Positions 1 to 13,006 are shown, counted from the first letter of the stretch. The stretch is 64,000 nucleotides of DNA from Beaufortia kweichowensis (GCA_019155185.1 CM032811.1:10622075-10686074), one strand, 5' to 3'. Numbers and translations: made by a program. The notes: a model not told the origin generated them from the sequence alone.

Positions 1-1816
1 TTCATCAATCAGTGCAGTCTTTGCTACCATTCCATCACTGTAAATGTTTTGCCTGTCTACTAGTGAGATTTTATATCGTCATAAATGACATTCCTTTGAA
101 ACGTTAATCTCGGTGATCACAAAGTACCGTGATCACAAAGACTGTTAGTTTTATATTAATTGCCATTCTGTTTGTAGTTTTCCTTTTACTAGATATATCT
201 ATGTGATACAGACACATTTAAAATAACAGCCCGCCAGATTCCCCCTCAATTGTGAATCCAATATGGAATGTGCGCTAATCTATGTGTTTTTGTTTTTAGA
301 CAGTTATCTTGTGTACATGAATAAACCTTCATTAAACATAAAATAATTCTTTGTGTTTTGTTGGGGAAGAATTGTGCATTTGTTTGCTGTTGGCAGACTT
401 TGCCAGATAATGCCAAAATTGCCTAGTAATTACAGATTAATTTGATTTGGCATTTCGTGTAATTGTATAGCATACTTAGCTAATGCTAAAAAAAACATAT
501 ATTACCTTACACAAAAACATATCGGGAATAAAGACAGAGAATAATGAGAAAACCCTAATATTGACATTACATAATGATAAATATTTTTTATATTGAATTA
601 CACAGACATTGGCAATTAAATACATATTTAAATTGAGCTCAGGTGATCATGACTACATCATTGTTGACCAATATCACTATACGCTGCTGACCGTTTACAC
701 TAATTCTTTGGGATCACGTTATAAGCACGTTAACTGCAGATTACCAGAATGCCTAGCAACAGGGTTTGGGAACTGCATTTTCAATAGATACAGGGTCAGG
801 GTTAATGACAAATTGTTTAAAAGTATTACCAGATAATGAGCAGACTTAACAGAGACAGAACAAGCCAGAGATATAGAGACTGTATTGACAAGTAGGTGAA
901 ATTGACAATGTGTATAAAAGACAATGGATATGGCTTTGAGACAAAATCAATATCAACAGGAAAAGGCAGATGGACTTTACAGGCTTCACTGTATACCGTC
1001 TCAACAGTATCTTTGTTTGCTCAGAGCTATAAAAATGTTTTTTTTTAGGTCACACTTAATAAGGTTTTACTTGTTAGCATTAGTTAATACATTGGGAAAA
1101 ATGAATAATTTTTTTTACAGTATTTATTCAGATCCTTATTGCAAAGTGCAACTGTTTTAGAGATCAGCTTGAATAAGCTGGCAAAAACAACCAGCTCTGC
1201 CCTTTGTTTTTGTCAGTGTTGACAGTCAAAACACTGCTAACCTATGTAACTGCACACAAATACAGGTGAGTGTGTACCGACTACATCACACAGAACTTTA
1301 AACCCAACGCCAGATAAAAATCCATTGAAAGGCAATCTGCTTAATGGTCCAAAAGCCTGTGAGATGACACTTAATGGCCACTTTTACTGAATGCACCACC
1401 AGGTCAGTGAGGCACTCTTAATCTGTGAAAGCATACTGACGAATTAAAGAAAAACAGCAAACAAGTCTTTATCTTACGCGGTTTCCCATCTTTATGTGAT
1501 TAATAAGAGGATTGTTGTGCAAAAGCCTCTTACGGAAAGAGCACAATGCACAAACCGACGTGTTTTAATCACATTTCGTACTTTAGATATGTATACAACA
1601 GTCAAAAACAATCATGTTTAAGAAACTTTTACACCGTCTTTTCTGAAAATATAAATACAAACAGGCAATTAAAAATAAAACAAGTCCTTTAGTGCATTAC
1701 CCTCATCGTCCCACATATTTACAGACACTGCTTATGAAAATCTCAACATTTGGGATAAAGCAGTTGTGCATCCACATACACACACTATGTACAATACACA
1801 CAGCTTCTTCACAGAC
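1..1816. other. Downstream flank and 3' UTR of tmem87a
   Basis: No open frame here shows recognisable protein similarity. The stretch next to position 1817 must hold the 3' UTR of tmem87a, which is transcribed leftwards. On the minus strand a possible AATAAA signal (TTTATT on the plus strand) lies near 1123-1128, but I cannot tell whether it is used. The left part is AT-rich intergenic sequence with no repeat I recognise. Confidence 0.5.
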
Positions 1817-4800
1817 CTACTCCATTTTGGACATCTCAAATTTTGTCGTCATGATCTCCTGAGGAGAAAAAAGAAAAAGACCAAAATATTGTATTAACAC
1901 CAATATCACGAGAAATGACAAGCATGTTTTGTAAACACTGGATGTAATTTAAAAATGGCTGTGCAATACTATGAAATTTCTAAAAACAAAACAAAAAAAA
2001 AAAACACTGTATAATCTCTCATTAGACACACTCTCTTTTAAGAGGTTTGTCCATATTGGCTGTGTGTGAGACGAACATGTCTAATGTGTGCTTAAGTGAG
2101 CTCTTATTATTGAGACAAAACCTCCAGAGCTCCTTTTGTTCCAGGCAGAATGAAGAGAGAGAGAGCGAGAGAGAGAGAGAGAGAGAGAGCGCAAGAGAGA
2201 GAGAGCGCAAGAGAGAGAGAGAGTGTAAACACTGTGACGTGACAGTCTGTTCTACTCATGTAGTTCACAGAGCGCCCACTGCTGTTCAGAGCATCACACA
2301 TTACCTCATCTGAGTCTAGTAAAGGCGGCAACGCACTGCAAAATAAAGCATAAACATTTACTTTAGTCATGTGCTATACGCAAACCAATAAAAGAGATTT
2401 TTACCATACTACTACCAAAGCAAAGATTTCTCTATGCATATGATTACAATATGATCCCAGGACTTACACATCAGCCATTGAAGAGGGAATGTTTTCCTCA
2501 ACCCATTTGAGATCTTCATCCTAAATTAAGAAAAGCAATTTTAAATATTAAAAGGACAAAATTAGCAGCATACACCACAGATCTCGAACATGTAACTATT
2601 TCTCTGTTGTGTTGTTTTCTACGATGATGAGTTATGTGAAATCGTGCAGATTACATCTCAAAAGCAAGTGAGGGATTCTGATATAATGACTAACAACAGT
2701 TATTTATTGCTAACAAAACATCATTAAAAACATCAAAACATCACACTAGTGTCCATTACCACTTTGTTGGGCTTTACATTTCCGTTGGTCTCCGGTTTCA
2801 TTCCTCTCATTTTCACACCCTCTGTGGATTCAGGCACAAATGGTTAGAACCGGCTAAACACAATTAAACACCGAAGAGAAACAGATCTGCACGTGCTTGA
2901 TAGTCATCATTCAAGTGTGCTCACTCAAATGCTTAATCCTATGCTTTGAAAACTGTCCTTTTAGTAAATACAATATGAATAGATTATTTTATTGTTTAAA
3001 ATCAGCATTTCCACAGACCACGTGTGTAAAACTGTGGAGACTGAATGTGATTTTGCAAAGGTCCCTTGTGCAGAATTATTTCTCTTCCTTTAAATACAGA
3101 GTGCTACTTCAGTCTTACACCTGCTAATTTGTTAATTAAAGCTCTCACCGAAGGCTTCATTCATGAGCTGTTCCTCCTCTTCCTCGCTAATCTCATCCAC
3201 CAGTGGACTGAAGGCATATCTGAAGAGTGCAGAAGGACAGTGGTTAAAACAAAATCAGGTGCTGGGTTAAGCAATACAGTGAGGTGAAGAGAATATACCT
3301 TTGATTATTGGCCGATGGTCTCCACAAGAACATAATGACAAGCAGGATACTGGAGAACAGGAAACGCCAGAAAGCATCATCTATCCACAGCTCTCTCCAG
3401 TCCTGTATGAGCAGGTGACGGCAAACAGAATATGAATTTGAATAAAAAGTTACACTGTTTGTGCAGAAAGAAAAATCAATAGCAAATGCTTACGGATTGG
3501 CACTTGGACATCTTAAAGGTCTTTGTTGTCCACACAATAAATATTACAGAAGCTGAAAGAGAATTAGAATTCTGTAATGAGAACCAAACAAGCAAATTTT
3601 CTCTTAAACTATATTTGCATTTTGTGAAAAAACCAAACACCCGAGAGTCAACAAAACAGTGTAAAGTATTGGGAAAATTACAGTCTGATAATCCAAATAT
3701 ACATAAGAGAGGAACAGAGATTAAGCCACTCCAATTGTGGTTCACTTTCCATTAATAAACCATGTAACCCAAATGTTTTATATAGATCAACCACAATTCA
3801 GTATGCAAATATAGCAGGCTGTGAAAGTCAAAAGGAGAATACAAAACTGTGTCTTAAATGTTTAAGTTGAATCTTTCGACATTCATTTTCTCACTAGAGC
3901 TCACTATGTAGATGTTTAAGCAGTTTCACTCTATATTATTGGAAAAAAGCACAGTTAAAAGGAATAGTTAAAAACTTGTACAGTAACATGAGTATGTTCT
4001 CACCGATGACAGCGAATATGAGCGTGTTGGTGAAGTGTCTGTAAAGGGAAAGCTTGACCACGTTTCTCCTCAGCCGAAGAAGTTTCATCGTCTGGGCCAA
4101 GCTTATGAAGATGTGATTAGATGTCAAGGACAACATCAGTGGATTGCATCTAACATTCATACACCAGCTACGGTAGACACACCGGTTTAAAAACAAAACT
4201 AATTCAAAGACAAATAAATATGCTTGGAGATAAAGTTTGTATCCCTCACGTCTCAAGCTTTGTGAAGAAAGCAAATCCAGGAAGTTGCAAGCGAAACAAA
4301 GGCAAAAAGAGGGATATTTGTTATCCTAAATACACAGGGCCACTGTTACACAAACGGTCAGAGAAAGGCAAAGAAATACACATAGCAATGGAAAAAAACA
4401 TAGGATATCCACCAGCAGAGGGTAGAGTCGAGAACAGCCAAGGGGATTGCAGCCAGCAACACCAGGTCATCTTCAGCCTGGCAGAACAACATAAGGGGAA
4501 GAAACAGGAAAGAGGAGGACCATCACACACACCGCCACTATTAGAAGGTTCTGAACGCTCACACAATGCAAACCAACACCAAAGCTGAAAGAAAGACTGT
4601 AAAGAAGATTTACACCACACAATACATCGTGGTTTTCCCTAACAAAACTGCTAAATCAAGTCTTACAGTAAAATAAACTGTATGTCCTCAAAGTTCACTT
4701 ATAAATGAAACTCTCCACATTAACTTCCATCTGCACCATGCATGCGCCACTGCGGCAACAGCACAAAATAAAACCTGCATTATCACATGGCCTCAATAGA

Positions 4801-7800
4801 TGGTTGACTTGTAAAAGGATATCCACCACACTATACAAGAATCAATGAGGGCCATAACAATGTCACAAAGCAGTCTGCTTGAACCGCCATGCTCCTGCGA
4901 GAGAGAAATGTTAGGCATTGGTGCAGCAACGTCAAAACACATTACATTGGAATTCTGTCACAAAGGTGTTTTACTAGTCTTCATTTATTATTTCATCGTG
5001 TCTTGCAATTCTTACCGTGTTTACTCTAAGGACACCCTCTATAATGGAAAAGATAAGATAGAGCAGTCCTACTCCTGCCACCCTGTGCAGCAATGCTCCT
5101 AGTCTGGGTCTGCAGTGCAAAAGAAGGATTTATTGACAATACAAATGTATAAAAGAACATACTTCACATCACAAAATAAAACTTACTTGACTATGCCGTA
5201 TCCAAGACTAGCAATGATGACAAGCACTCGTGCCAGGGTTCTTTTCACAGCCGAGAGGACCTCTGCAAAAACCACAGCGCCCTGAACTGTACAAACACAG
5301 TAACATGTTATGCTAGGACTACATTCAACATAGTAATGCTACCATAACTCAAACATAAGCCTCAGACATAAAACTCTGAATGATGTTAATATTACTGGGC
5401 TCTCTAATATGCTATCTAGTAAATTACCCTAGACAAGTCTTTTTTATGTCTTTCTGTAGTCACTTTCATCATAATGTACTGTCAGGTATTTAAAGTATGT
5501 CCTCAGTTCTGATGCAAGCTGTGTGTTTGCTTAGTCTTTTGTTATTATTCAGTTAGTTGATAAACTGGTTTTAACAAAAACAATGGACTTCATCGATATG
5601 TCATTCAGAACCCTGCGCTCAACGAATGAACGCCGACTGGTGGTACCCTCACAGAAGGGCACTAAATCTCTCTCTCGCTCTTTCTCCTTCTCTGTCCCCG
5701 GCTTGTGGAATAATCTCCCTAACGCAATCCGTTCTGCCACATCCCTCACCTCCTTTAAGTAACAACTAAAAACACTTTTCCTCGAACACCTGACATCATA
5801 ATACAAAAAAAACCCTCTCTTCTTTCCTCTACAGGTACTTATCTAGCACTGCAAAACATTGTAAACTTAGTAAAGCACTTCTTAGTACTATTGTTGCCGC
5901 TTTTGATGTATCGCTTCATTGTCTCCTAATATTTTTAAGTCGCTTTGGATAAAAGCGTCAGCTAAATGCCTAAATGTAAATGTAATCGAAAGCCATATTG
6001 AGTCACCTGAGAGGCCATCATAACGGATACTTTGGAACTCAGCATAGTACACGGCCTTCTCCAGCATGCCCAGGAAGATCACTCCACCAATCCAGAACTG
6101 AATCCGCAGCAGGTCTCTCCAGTAACAAGCCGAGAGAGCCAGCCACAGCACGCCCATAATCACATAGATAATGCACATCACCATGTAGAACTGGGGACAA
6201 TAGCCATTAAAATACACAATGAAATGGTTGAAAAAAATTGTTTTTATAAAAATGTATACACTAAATGTGAAAATGTAACATTTATATGTGAGAGACTCAT
6301 GCAAACTTTTATTGTACCAAAATAAAAGAATAAAAATAAACAAACAAAGTGGACTTACGATCATCAATGGCCACTCTGATGCTGAGATGTAGTCATAGTG
6401 GCTTTGCATACTGATCTCCACTGTGGTTTAAGAAAAGATCATTATTAATCTTACAACTGTAATAGAAAACAACTATAGATCATCTTATTTAATGTTAACG
6501 TTGACGGTTCTAAACCCGGAGTAACCACAAGAGTTCATGCCAATAGTCAAAACTGACTTTGGGATTAACTGATACAGGTAAGTCCAATCACAGTCTTACA
6601 TTTTATGCTCCATGTAGTGTCTGCAGCAGATGGAGATTCCACAATGTGAATGATAAACATATAGGGACTGTCCTCCCAGGTCTGTGCCACTGTGTTATGT
6701 GTGTTCCTCTGCCATGACAAAACAGCATTTTGTAAAAAGCAGTATTTAAAATGTGTTTTTTCATTTGTAAATCATAATTCTGTGCTTAAATCCTCACCAG
6801 AGTATTTGATGATAAAGACTGATTGCTTTTCACAGTAATTTGTTCATGTGTTACAGCAGCCTTATCCTGCTAAAATTGGGAACAGTGATTGATATATGGC
6901 AGTATAAATGCCCTACTGTAAGTGTAAAATCATGTTTATTTTTTAAACCAACTTCTTTTATCTTTTCCTTCTCTGCTTCTCTCTTTCTTCTGCCTTGTGC
7001 ATCTGTGGTTGGCTGAAAAAAAAACAAGAGAAATCAAAAAACTTTTAACAACTCTTAAGCTTTTATATCTTCCCTACTGTTTTTAAGCAGCTGACACAAC
7101 TTCCAAGAACCAATGATATACTGGTTAAACCAGACCGTCAAATTAACAATGACATCGGCTTTAAAAAGATAAGCTTTCAAAGTATATTAAACAAAACCTG
7201 TCAAACAGTCTGTGTCAAAAAAATCTAAAAAGTCTTTAAAAAAAAGTATATTCAAAGAAGTATACCTAAATGATCAACAGTAACTAAAATAACCTATCCT
7301 ATGCCAACATAAACGGTTATTTTGTAGATCATTAACTGCAAGTAGGACACATAAAACTTAAGACCTGGATCAGATGCATCACTTTAGTTTCTCTCACCTG
7401 AGATATTGGATTCAACACTGCTGGCGAATCAAGAGGTTTTACTGCAAACTGTAGAATCCAAGAAAAAAAGAACAAACATTAAACAACAAACCTACTGTTA
7501 ATCATGTAAAATTCAATCAGAGTGTCTTTCATGGATTGCAATGAAATCTTAATTCCAATTTAATTCAACAAACAAGGACTTATCAAACCAAACCTACATG
7601 CTATATGTTAGTCATTATTTAACAAGAGACATAAATTGTACTTTACTTTCCCATGACTATAACAAGATTAGCCACTTATAATATATAAAGGATTCCAAGT
7701 ACCGAATTTCCAATCATATTTGTTTGGCACTTTATCACTGGATATTGGTGAGTTATGTAGAAACCATTGCCTCCTTCCCGCTGTACTTGTTTATTGTCAA

Positions 7801-8739
7801 AATACTGTTCTGTCATTTCAGCCTGTTTAGAGGAGCAGAAAATAATGAATATTAATATGTAAATAGCCTAAATAGCTGAAAATCTGTACACTGAAATTGT
7901 TAGATAAATAGCTAACATACATTGAGTCCAAATACTTCATCATGGCATGGCGTACTCCGCAAATACCATGATATTGTGAGGTCTACAGGTGTGTCGCATG
8001 TTTCAGTAAGCCCTGAAACATACAAACAGATAAAACATGATACACCTACTGATGCAGTAAATGATTATTCCTGAAACATTTAACATTGACAAAGAAAATG
8101 TGCACATAAAATGTATACTTACACTTCATCTCAATAAAAGTGCCATTGAACATTGTCTTAGGAAAATAGAAGTATTTTTGCTTCTTTATAAGATCCTGAA
8201 AAAGACAAAATAATTTACACACGTATACATTTAGTGAAACTATGTGAATTAGTATATACTAATTAATTAGCATTACCATATGTGTTGATAATGATCATTT
8301 TACAATGTTAAGTATTGTCCTACATTAGGGCACAACATGATTACTGCACTGATCATTAGTTACTGTCTGTTTAGTACAGATCACAAGGTAGGGAGCATGA
8401 TTAAGAAACCGGTCAGTACTGGTCTGAACTCTTAACACACAGCTATTCTGTTTAGTCTGGCACATATTAATAAAAACAACACCCCAGTGTACATATATGC
8501 TTACTGTTAGAGGGTATTGTGCTTTGAAAGACAATAAGCTGTCAGTGTCTACAAAGTGCACTAGCGTCGAGATTTCACTTTAGCATGGATGATGCACTTA
8601 CGCTGTCCACTTTCAGGATCCATTTGCCCGGCTCAGATATTGCGATCAGCGGCCGAATCAATACCAAATGAAGAATAGCGACAATGAATATTCCTCTTAT
8701 TCTTGTCGATACCAAAGACTCGGTCGTGACGGTCGCCAT
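1817..8739 (-). CDS. tmem87a: Transmembrane protein 87A (GOLD-domain seven-TM, Golgi)
   Basis: Golgi seven-transmembrane protein of the GOST family, which has an extracytoplasmic GOLD-like domain and is linked to endosome-to-Golgi transport and mechano-/cation-channel activity. Coding exons from 5' to 3': 8739-8602, 8195-8123, 8012-7921, 7822-7703, 7448-7398, 7012-6953, 6869-6798, 6708-6600, 6420-6359, 6190-6007, 5286-5187, 5109-5016, 4477-4409, 4112-4004, 3552-3494, 3402-3299, 3219-3149, 2821-2760, 2520-2468, 2335-2305, 1858-1817. They total 1755 nt (584 aa; the human protein is about 555), and every phase joins. Diagnostic segments are SACYWRDLLRIQFWIG, FLGMLEKAVYYAEFQ, SLYRHFTNTLI and the C-terminus FEMSKME. 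The start is ATG at 8739, followed by a hydrophobic signal segment (GIFIVAILHLVLI). An in-frame GTG further upstream at 8787 was not used. The acidic tail (ISEEEEEQ, DSDEE) matches TMEM87A better than TMEM87B. The fourth to seventh exons encode the poorly conserved luminal region and are the least certain. Confidence 0.93.
2152..2223. repeat. Interrupted (GA)n microsatellite
   Basis: GA repeats broken by GC-containing units (GAGAGCGCAAGAGA). It sits in the intron between the last two coding exons of tmem87a. The frames across it encode RE or SL repeats and are not genes. Confidence 0.9.
4113..4408 (-). other. tmem87a: AT-AC intron of tmem87a (probable U12 type)
   Basis: Read on the minus strand, this intron has no GT donor. 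It starts ATATCCTATG at 4408 and ends ...CTAATCAC at 4113, joining TGC TGG TGG to ATC TTC ATA AGC. The resulting CWW-IFIS matches the conserved TMEM87 sequence. A TCCTTGAC motif (4130-4123) puts a branch-point A 11 nt from the intron end. Donor, branch point and spacing all fit the U12 class. Confidence 0.85.
5560..5990 (+). mobile_element. 5'-truncated L2/CR1-like LINE (3' end)
   Basis: Plus-strand open sequence reads TNERRLVVPSQKG, then FSVPGLWNNLP and IRSATSLTSFK. This is the familiar C-terminal end of fish L2-type reverse transcriptase ORFs. A non-coding tail follows, ending GTCGCTTTGGATAAAAGC and TAAATGCCTAAATGTAAATG, typical of teleost L2 elements. Only about 430 bp remain, so it is a dead-on-arrival insertion. 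It lies in an intron of tmem87a, in the opposite orientation. Confidence 0.85.
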
Positions 8740-8785
8740 TGCTATAAGGAAGCAGTTGACGTGACAACTTCTGCGCGACCTGCTC

Positions 8786-8840
8786 ACTTCCCTATGCGGC
8801 GCTACATCCTGTTTGACGTCACTTGGTGGGCGGGGTTGAT
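8786..8840. promoter_or_regulatory. Shared promoter region of tmem87a and capns1
   Basis: Just upstream of the tmem87a start codon (8739, minus) there is a perfect palindromic CRE, TGACGTCA, at 8814-8821. A GC box GGGCGGGG follows at 8828-8835, and an ETS-like ACTTCC lies at about 8785. The capns1 transcription unit starts on the other strand within about 600 bp. The layout fits a CREB/ATF- and Sp1-driven housekeeping promoter; strength and direction are inferred. Confidence 0.6.
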
Positions 8841-8880
8841 TGTTTATTCTTTCACACTCTACTGAAGATTATTTCAGAAA

Positions 8881-8958
8881 TATTAATAGAAATATATTAA
8901 TAGAAAACTATATTAATAGAAAACTATATTAATAGAAAACTATATTAATAGAAAACTA
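8881..8958. repeat. 16-bp tandem repeat, about five copies
   Basis: The unit TATTAATAGAAAACTA is repeated head to tail: four full copies after one shorter degenerate copy. It lies between tmem87a and capns1, directly next to the CRE/GC-box promoter region. Confidence 0.9.
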
Positions 8959-9938
8959 TGATATAAATTTGATGTGCGTTTCCATAATTAGAATGCTTAT
9001 TTGGAATGCTTATATATACTCAATTAAGTATGTATTTGAACACAAATTGTATTTTAACAATTGCCACCACAAGAATGACCCAAATGATAAACATGCTATC
9101 CTGCTTTTCTAAAATAATGTTGGTGTTAGAGGTTCTTAAATTACTGGTCACAGCAAAGCCAAAAGTTGTTATTTATGTAAAATAAATGAATAAATAAGAA
9201 AAATTATTTTCCATGCATTGTGATTAATTACATTAAGTATATTTTAGTTAATTTTATTCAGTTGTATTACCAAAGTTTCTTTCAATACCTATGCGGTCTT
9301 TGATTATACAAGCAGTTCCTCTGCTACTGCAGTTCATGGCACTCGACAGGTTTTAGGACCCTGAGATTGACAGATCAGCAGACAGGGTGTGGAGCGCATC
9401 AAGAAACTGCCTTTTGGGAAACAGGTTTTACTTTTCTGTTTACCTGAGGTGCGGATCATCTCTTTCCCTATTGCTTTTCACTGGATCTCTTCAACAGCTT
9501 TGTTCTAGTAAGTTCGTTGACTTTTAACGGTGATACATTTGCTAGTTTCTGATGTGCGTCACGATTAAATCACAACGGCCTGAAACAGAATAAAGTGTAA
9601 CTGTATTATTTACTTGTTTACTTCATAATGAACGTCCAGCGTAAACGTCATATGCGGTATTATTTAAACAAAGACGACTAAATTAGGTAAAGTATTTATG
9701 AATGCTTACATAGGCAGTGAGATAAACGGCATGGTTTGTGTTATCCAGTGTCATACTCATACAAATACGTGTGGTTATGGCAACCATAGTTCCCGACAAT
9801 GTACTGTAGTTTTCCTGTAATAAGCCTGCAGTGACCTTTTACAGTATATTATAATTGTTTGTGCTTGCAGTTGTTTTAATGACAAGAATTATATCTTTGA
9901 GTCAAAATCTTGATCATATTTGTTTTACAATTTTCTAG
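8959..9938. other. Upstream region and 5' UTR exon of capns1
   Basis: AT-rich up to about 9300, then more balanced. A non-coding first exon probably ends at 9507 (TTCTA followed by GTAAGT), and the coding exon's acceptor TTTTCTAG ends at 9938. The exact transcription start cannot be read from sequence. I see nothing else in this interval. Confidence 0.5.
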
Positions 9939-9973
9939 ATAATTTCTTTAGTGCCTTATTAAGAGTGCTCAAT

Positions 9974-12862
9974 ATGAATTTGGCTAAAAAACTTATTGGA
10001 GGGATCCTGGATGTTGTAAGGTAAGCCACCTGCCAATGTAAATTTTACATATAATAACTTTCAAGTCTGTATTACTTACGTTTTCTGCAATTCCTCAATG
10101 GCATTTCTTTGTAATTTTTTGCTTTCATATTTGCATCATAGCAACATCGATCCAGCACAGTTTGTTCCATCTGACCCTGTAAGTTTGTGTATAACTATTT
10201 TATTATAACAGTGGTGATGTTTGAAAGTATAAACCATTGGCATCATCTTAGTAAAGCACATCCTGGAAGTCATATAGAGTGGTTCATTGATTATTTCCTT
10301 TGTGTATAAAATGTTTAATGCACTTCTCATTGTACTCATGCTGTTGGTTTCAGCCACCTCCCAAAAGACCACTGGCATATTCTAATCCAAATGAAACCGA
10401 TGAGGAGAGACAGTTTCGCAAAGTATTTCAACAACTTGCAGGAGAAGTGAGTACGCTCTAACTGACTATACTGTCGCCTCTTTTATTTATCTTTTGTTTT
10501 TGATTCATTCATTTTCAACTAAGCAGTGTCTGCACCAAAATATATTTACTATCAGGGCTGGTCCATATAAGTGAATGCTGGTGCAGTTTAAATCCCACCA
10601 AGATCATACAAACACAGCCTGGTTTACATCCAGTTCCTAAATCACTTTCCCTACTTTTTGGGGGATATTTTCCATCCTAAGATCTGAAACTATCCCCTTT
10701 TCCCCTGCATAGCATTAAGATATTTAAGGTATCTGAGAATGGTTTAAAGTCAGAAACTGGCACGTTAAGGCATTGTCTACATTCCATTACTTTGCTCCAC
10801 CCAGTATACTTGTAGCTTTCTCTCTGATCTCAGCACAGTTTATTGACACACAACATTCAAAGTTTCTAATCTCAGAACAGACAATGGGGTGTGGCTTTGT
10901 GTGAGTAAAACTGCAGTATTTCTTGTCTCTGAATCCAGAGGCAATAAGCATGACTGGCTCTTCCTCTTTTCTGCATTCCTTTCATTGTGATGGAGGTTGT
11001 CCCGCCTGGTTTGTGTTGAGTCATAGAGGGGTGTGGAAACATGCTTTACTGGAGTGTTGGAGTCATTAGTTGGAGTGGGTTCCCTTTTAGATTTAAAGAG
11101 ATACTTCCCTGTTATATTACAGAAACTTGAGCATTTTTAACAAAAAAAAAATATTTCCATTCAAAATATTAAAGTGGAGATGCACACTGTAATGGAATGA
11201 TATTTAGTGATGCTTCACTAAAAAAATTAAATTATATATTATGGATTACATAAATAAGGAATGAAAATGCAATTACTATGTCTTAGTACTTGGATACTTT
11301 TTGTGCTAGTACACACTCCAAAATATGTACTTTTCCATCACTAAAAAATAAATACTTATTGCATAGTATACGGATTTAGCAATGTTGTTGTTTACTCTAA
11401 TAAAATCTGGTTGAGTGGAATACATTCTTTGAGCAGACACCTGTATTTTCTAATACAAAAATTGTTTAAAACTTGTGCTGTTTCTAAGCCTATTGTAAAG
11501 GAGAGAGAATAAGTTCTTATGTCATGAATTAAATTAAATGAATTTTCTTATTATAGGACATGGAGGTAAGCCCTAATGAACTGATGAATATTCTTAACAA
11601 GATCATCTCCAAACGTGAGTCCTTTAATCCAACAAATCAAGATCCATTCTCTCTACATAGCACGAATAAGCCATGATGTCAAAGATGCTAATAAGATGAT
11701 CACTTTTTCTATTCTCCAGATGGCAATCTAAAGACAGATGGTTTCACTATTGAGTCCTGCAGGAGCATGGTGGCAGTGATGGATGTATCCTTCAATACAA
11801 TGTTGAAAGAGGGGGGCTGGGATTGTCATTTTTGTGCATTAAGTGACTAAGTGCTGATTCATTGATTTTTGCCTTAACCATTTACTCTCAGAGCGACAGC
11901 ACTGGAAAGCTAGGCTTTGAGGAATTCAAGTATCTTTGGAATAATATCAAGAGGTGGCAGGTAAAAGTTTTCTGTTTATTTTTAAAGGTTTGCAAAACAG
12001 ACTACCTCTGTTCTATGAATACATAATTTAATGAGCTTCCTGCTTCACCATACAGACGTCTTTTTGTATGTCATTAAAGCTGAGTTTCTAAACAACCTGT
12101 CCTTGTTAAATCCAGGCCATTTACAAGTCTTATGATGCAGACCGTTCTGGTGCGATTGGGTCTTCTGAGCTGCCTGGAGCTTTTAAAGCAGCAGGTGAGT
12201 AGTGTTGCCATGCTCAAATACTGGCTATGGAGCTATAACAGCACTCAATTAAACCTATTTATTTGTATAAAAAAATGCTTATACTACCTAAAATATGTAA
12301 CCTCATATGTTAAAGGCTTGTTGATGTGAAGATTATGGAATAAGTTTTGAGTAGATATTGATTGATTTGTCATTGTTCTAATTTGAAAATGTTCTTTCCC
12401 TCTTTTGTCTAGGATTTCCACTTAATGACCAGCTTTTCCAGATGATTACCCGAAGATACAGTGATCATGAGGGGAACATGGACTTTGACAATTTCATTGG
12501 GTGTCTTGTGCGTCTAGATGCTATGTGCCGTAAGTCAACCACCTATTTTACTTTCTTCATCCTTTCCTCTGCCTTCATATACTACACTTCTAGTAGATCT
12601 GAGATTTGGCTAATGTAGCTTGATGTGCCACTTGGGTTACGTACATTCACAGGTGCCTTCAAGACACTTGACAAGGACAACAATGGCACCATTAAAGTTA
12701 ACGTTCAAGAGGTATGTAAACCACAAATTTAACCTATTATATTTTTATTACATTTGATAATTCAGCTGTAATTATCGCAAGGCTCATTATTAGCTTTTTG
12801 TAAGATTTATTTTGTCTTTTTTATGTTGTCCACAGTGGTTGCAGCTGACTATGTACTCCTAA
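9974..12862 (+). CDS. capns1: Calpain small (regulatory) subunit 1
   Basis: Regulatory subunit that heterodimerises with calpain-1/-2 catalytic subunits through its penta-EF-hand domain and stabilises these Ca2+-dependent cysteine proteases. Coding exons: 9974-10020, 10142-10178, 10354-10446, 11557-11614, 11720-11784, 11892-11960, 12116-12194, 12413-12529, 12653-12711, 12836-12862. They give 651 nt, 216 aa, with all phases consistent. Diagnostic segments are MNILNKII, CRSMVAVMDSDSTGKLGFEE, FKYLWNNIKRWQAIYK, RRYSDHEGNMDFDNF and the C-terminus EWLQLTMYS. EF-hand loops are visible at about residues 100-111 and 130-141, with further EF-like segments near YSDHEGNMDFDNF and LDKDNNGTIKVN. Mammalian CAPNS1 (about 268 aa) carries long poly-Gly tracts at its N-terminus. 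This copy has only a short hydrophobic, Pro-containing leader. A probable polyadenylation signal AATAAA lies at about 12972. Fish carry capns1a and capns1b, and I cannot decide which this is. Confidence 0.95.
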
Positions 12863-12992
12863 ATGAACAAGAATATGCTACATCATCTTAGATTCTACTG
12901 TCTGTTCGCAGCATATCATTGTCATTTTCGTAACATGCCTTATTGTTTTATTGTTAGATAAAGAGCATGAAATAAACATATGCTGCCCTGAC

Positions 12993-13006
12993 ACTAGGTG
13001 GCAGCT
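12993..13006 (+). promoter_or_regulatory. CTCF-like motif
   Basis: CACTAGGTGGCAGC closely fits the CTCF core consensus (CCASYAGRKGGCRS). It lies in the 3' flank of capns1, between capns1 and the SNAP gene. Binding is unproven. Confidence 0.45.

Noticed and set aside
2022..2370. Three overlapping open frames over the GA tract
   Set aside because: Low-complexity sequence. The only real coding part is the short tmem87a exon at 2305-2335.
4220..4588. 122-aa plus-strand frame
   Set aside because: Shadow of tmem87a exons and introns on the other strand.
8740..8787. Longer N-terminus for tmem87a starting at 8787
   Set aside because: The codon there is GTG. The ATG at 8739 has good context and is followed at once by the signal segment.
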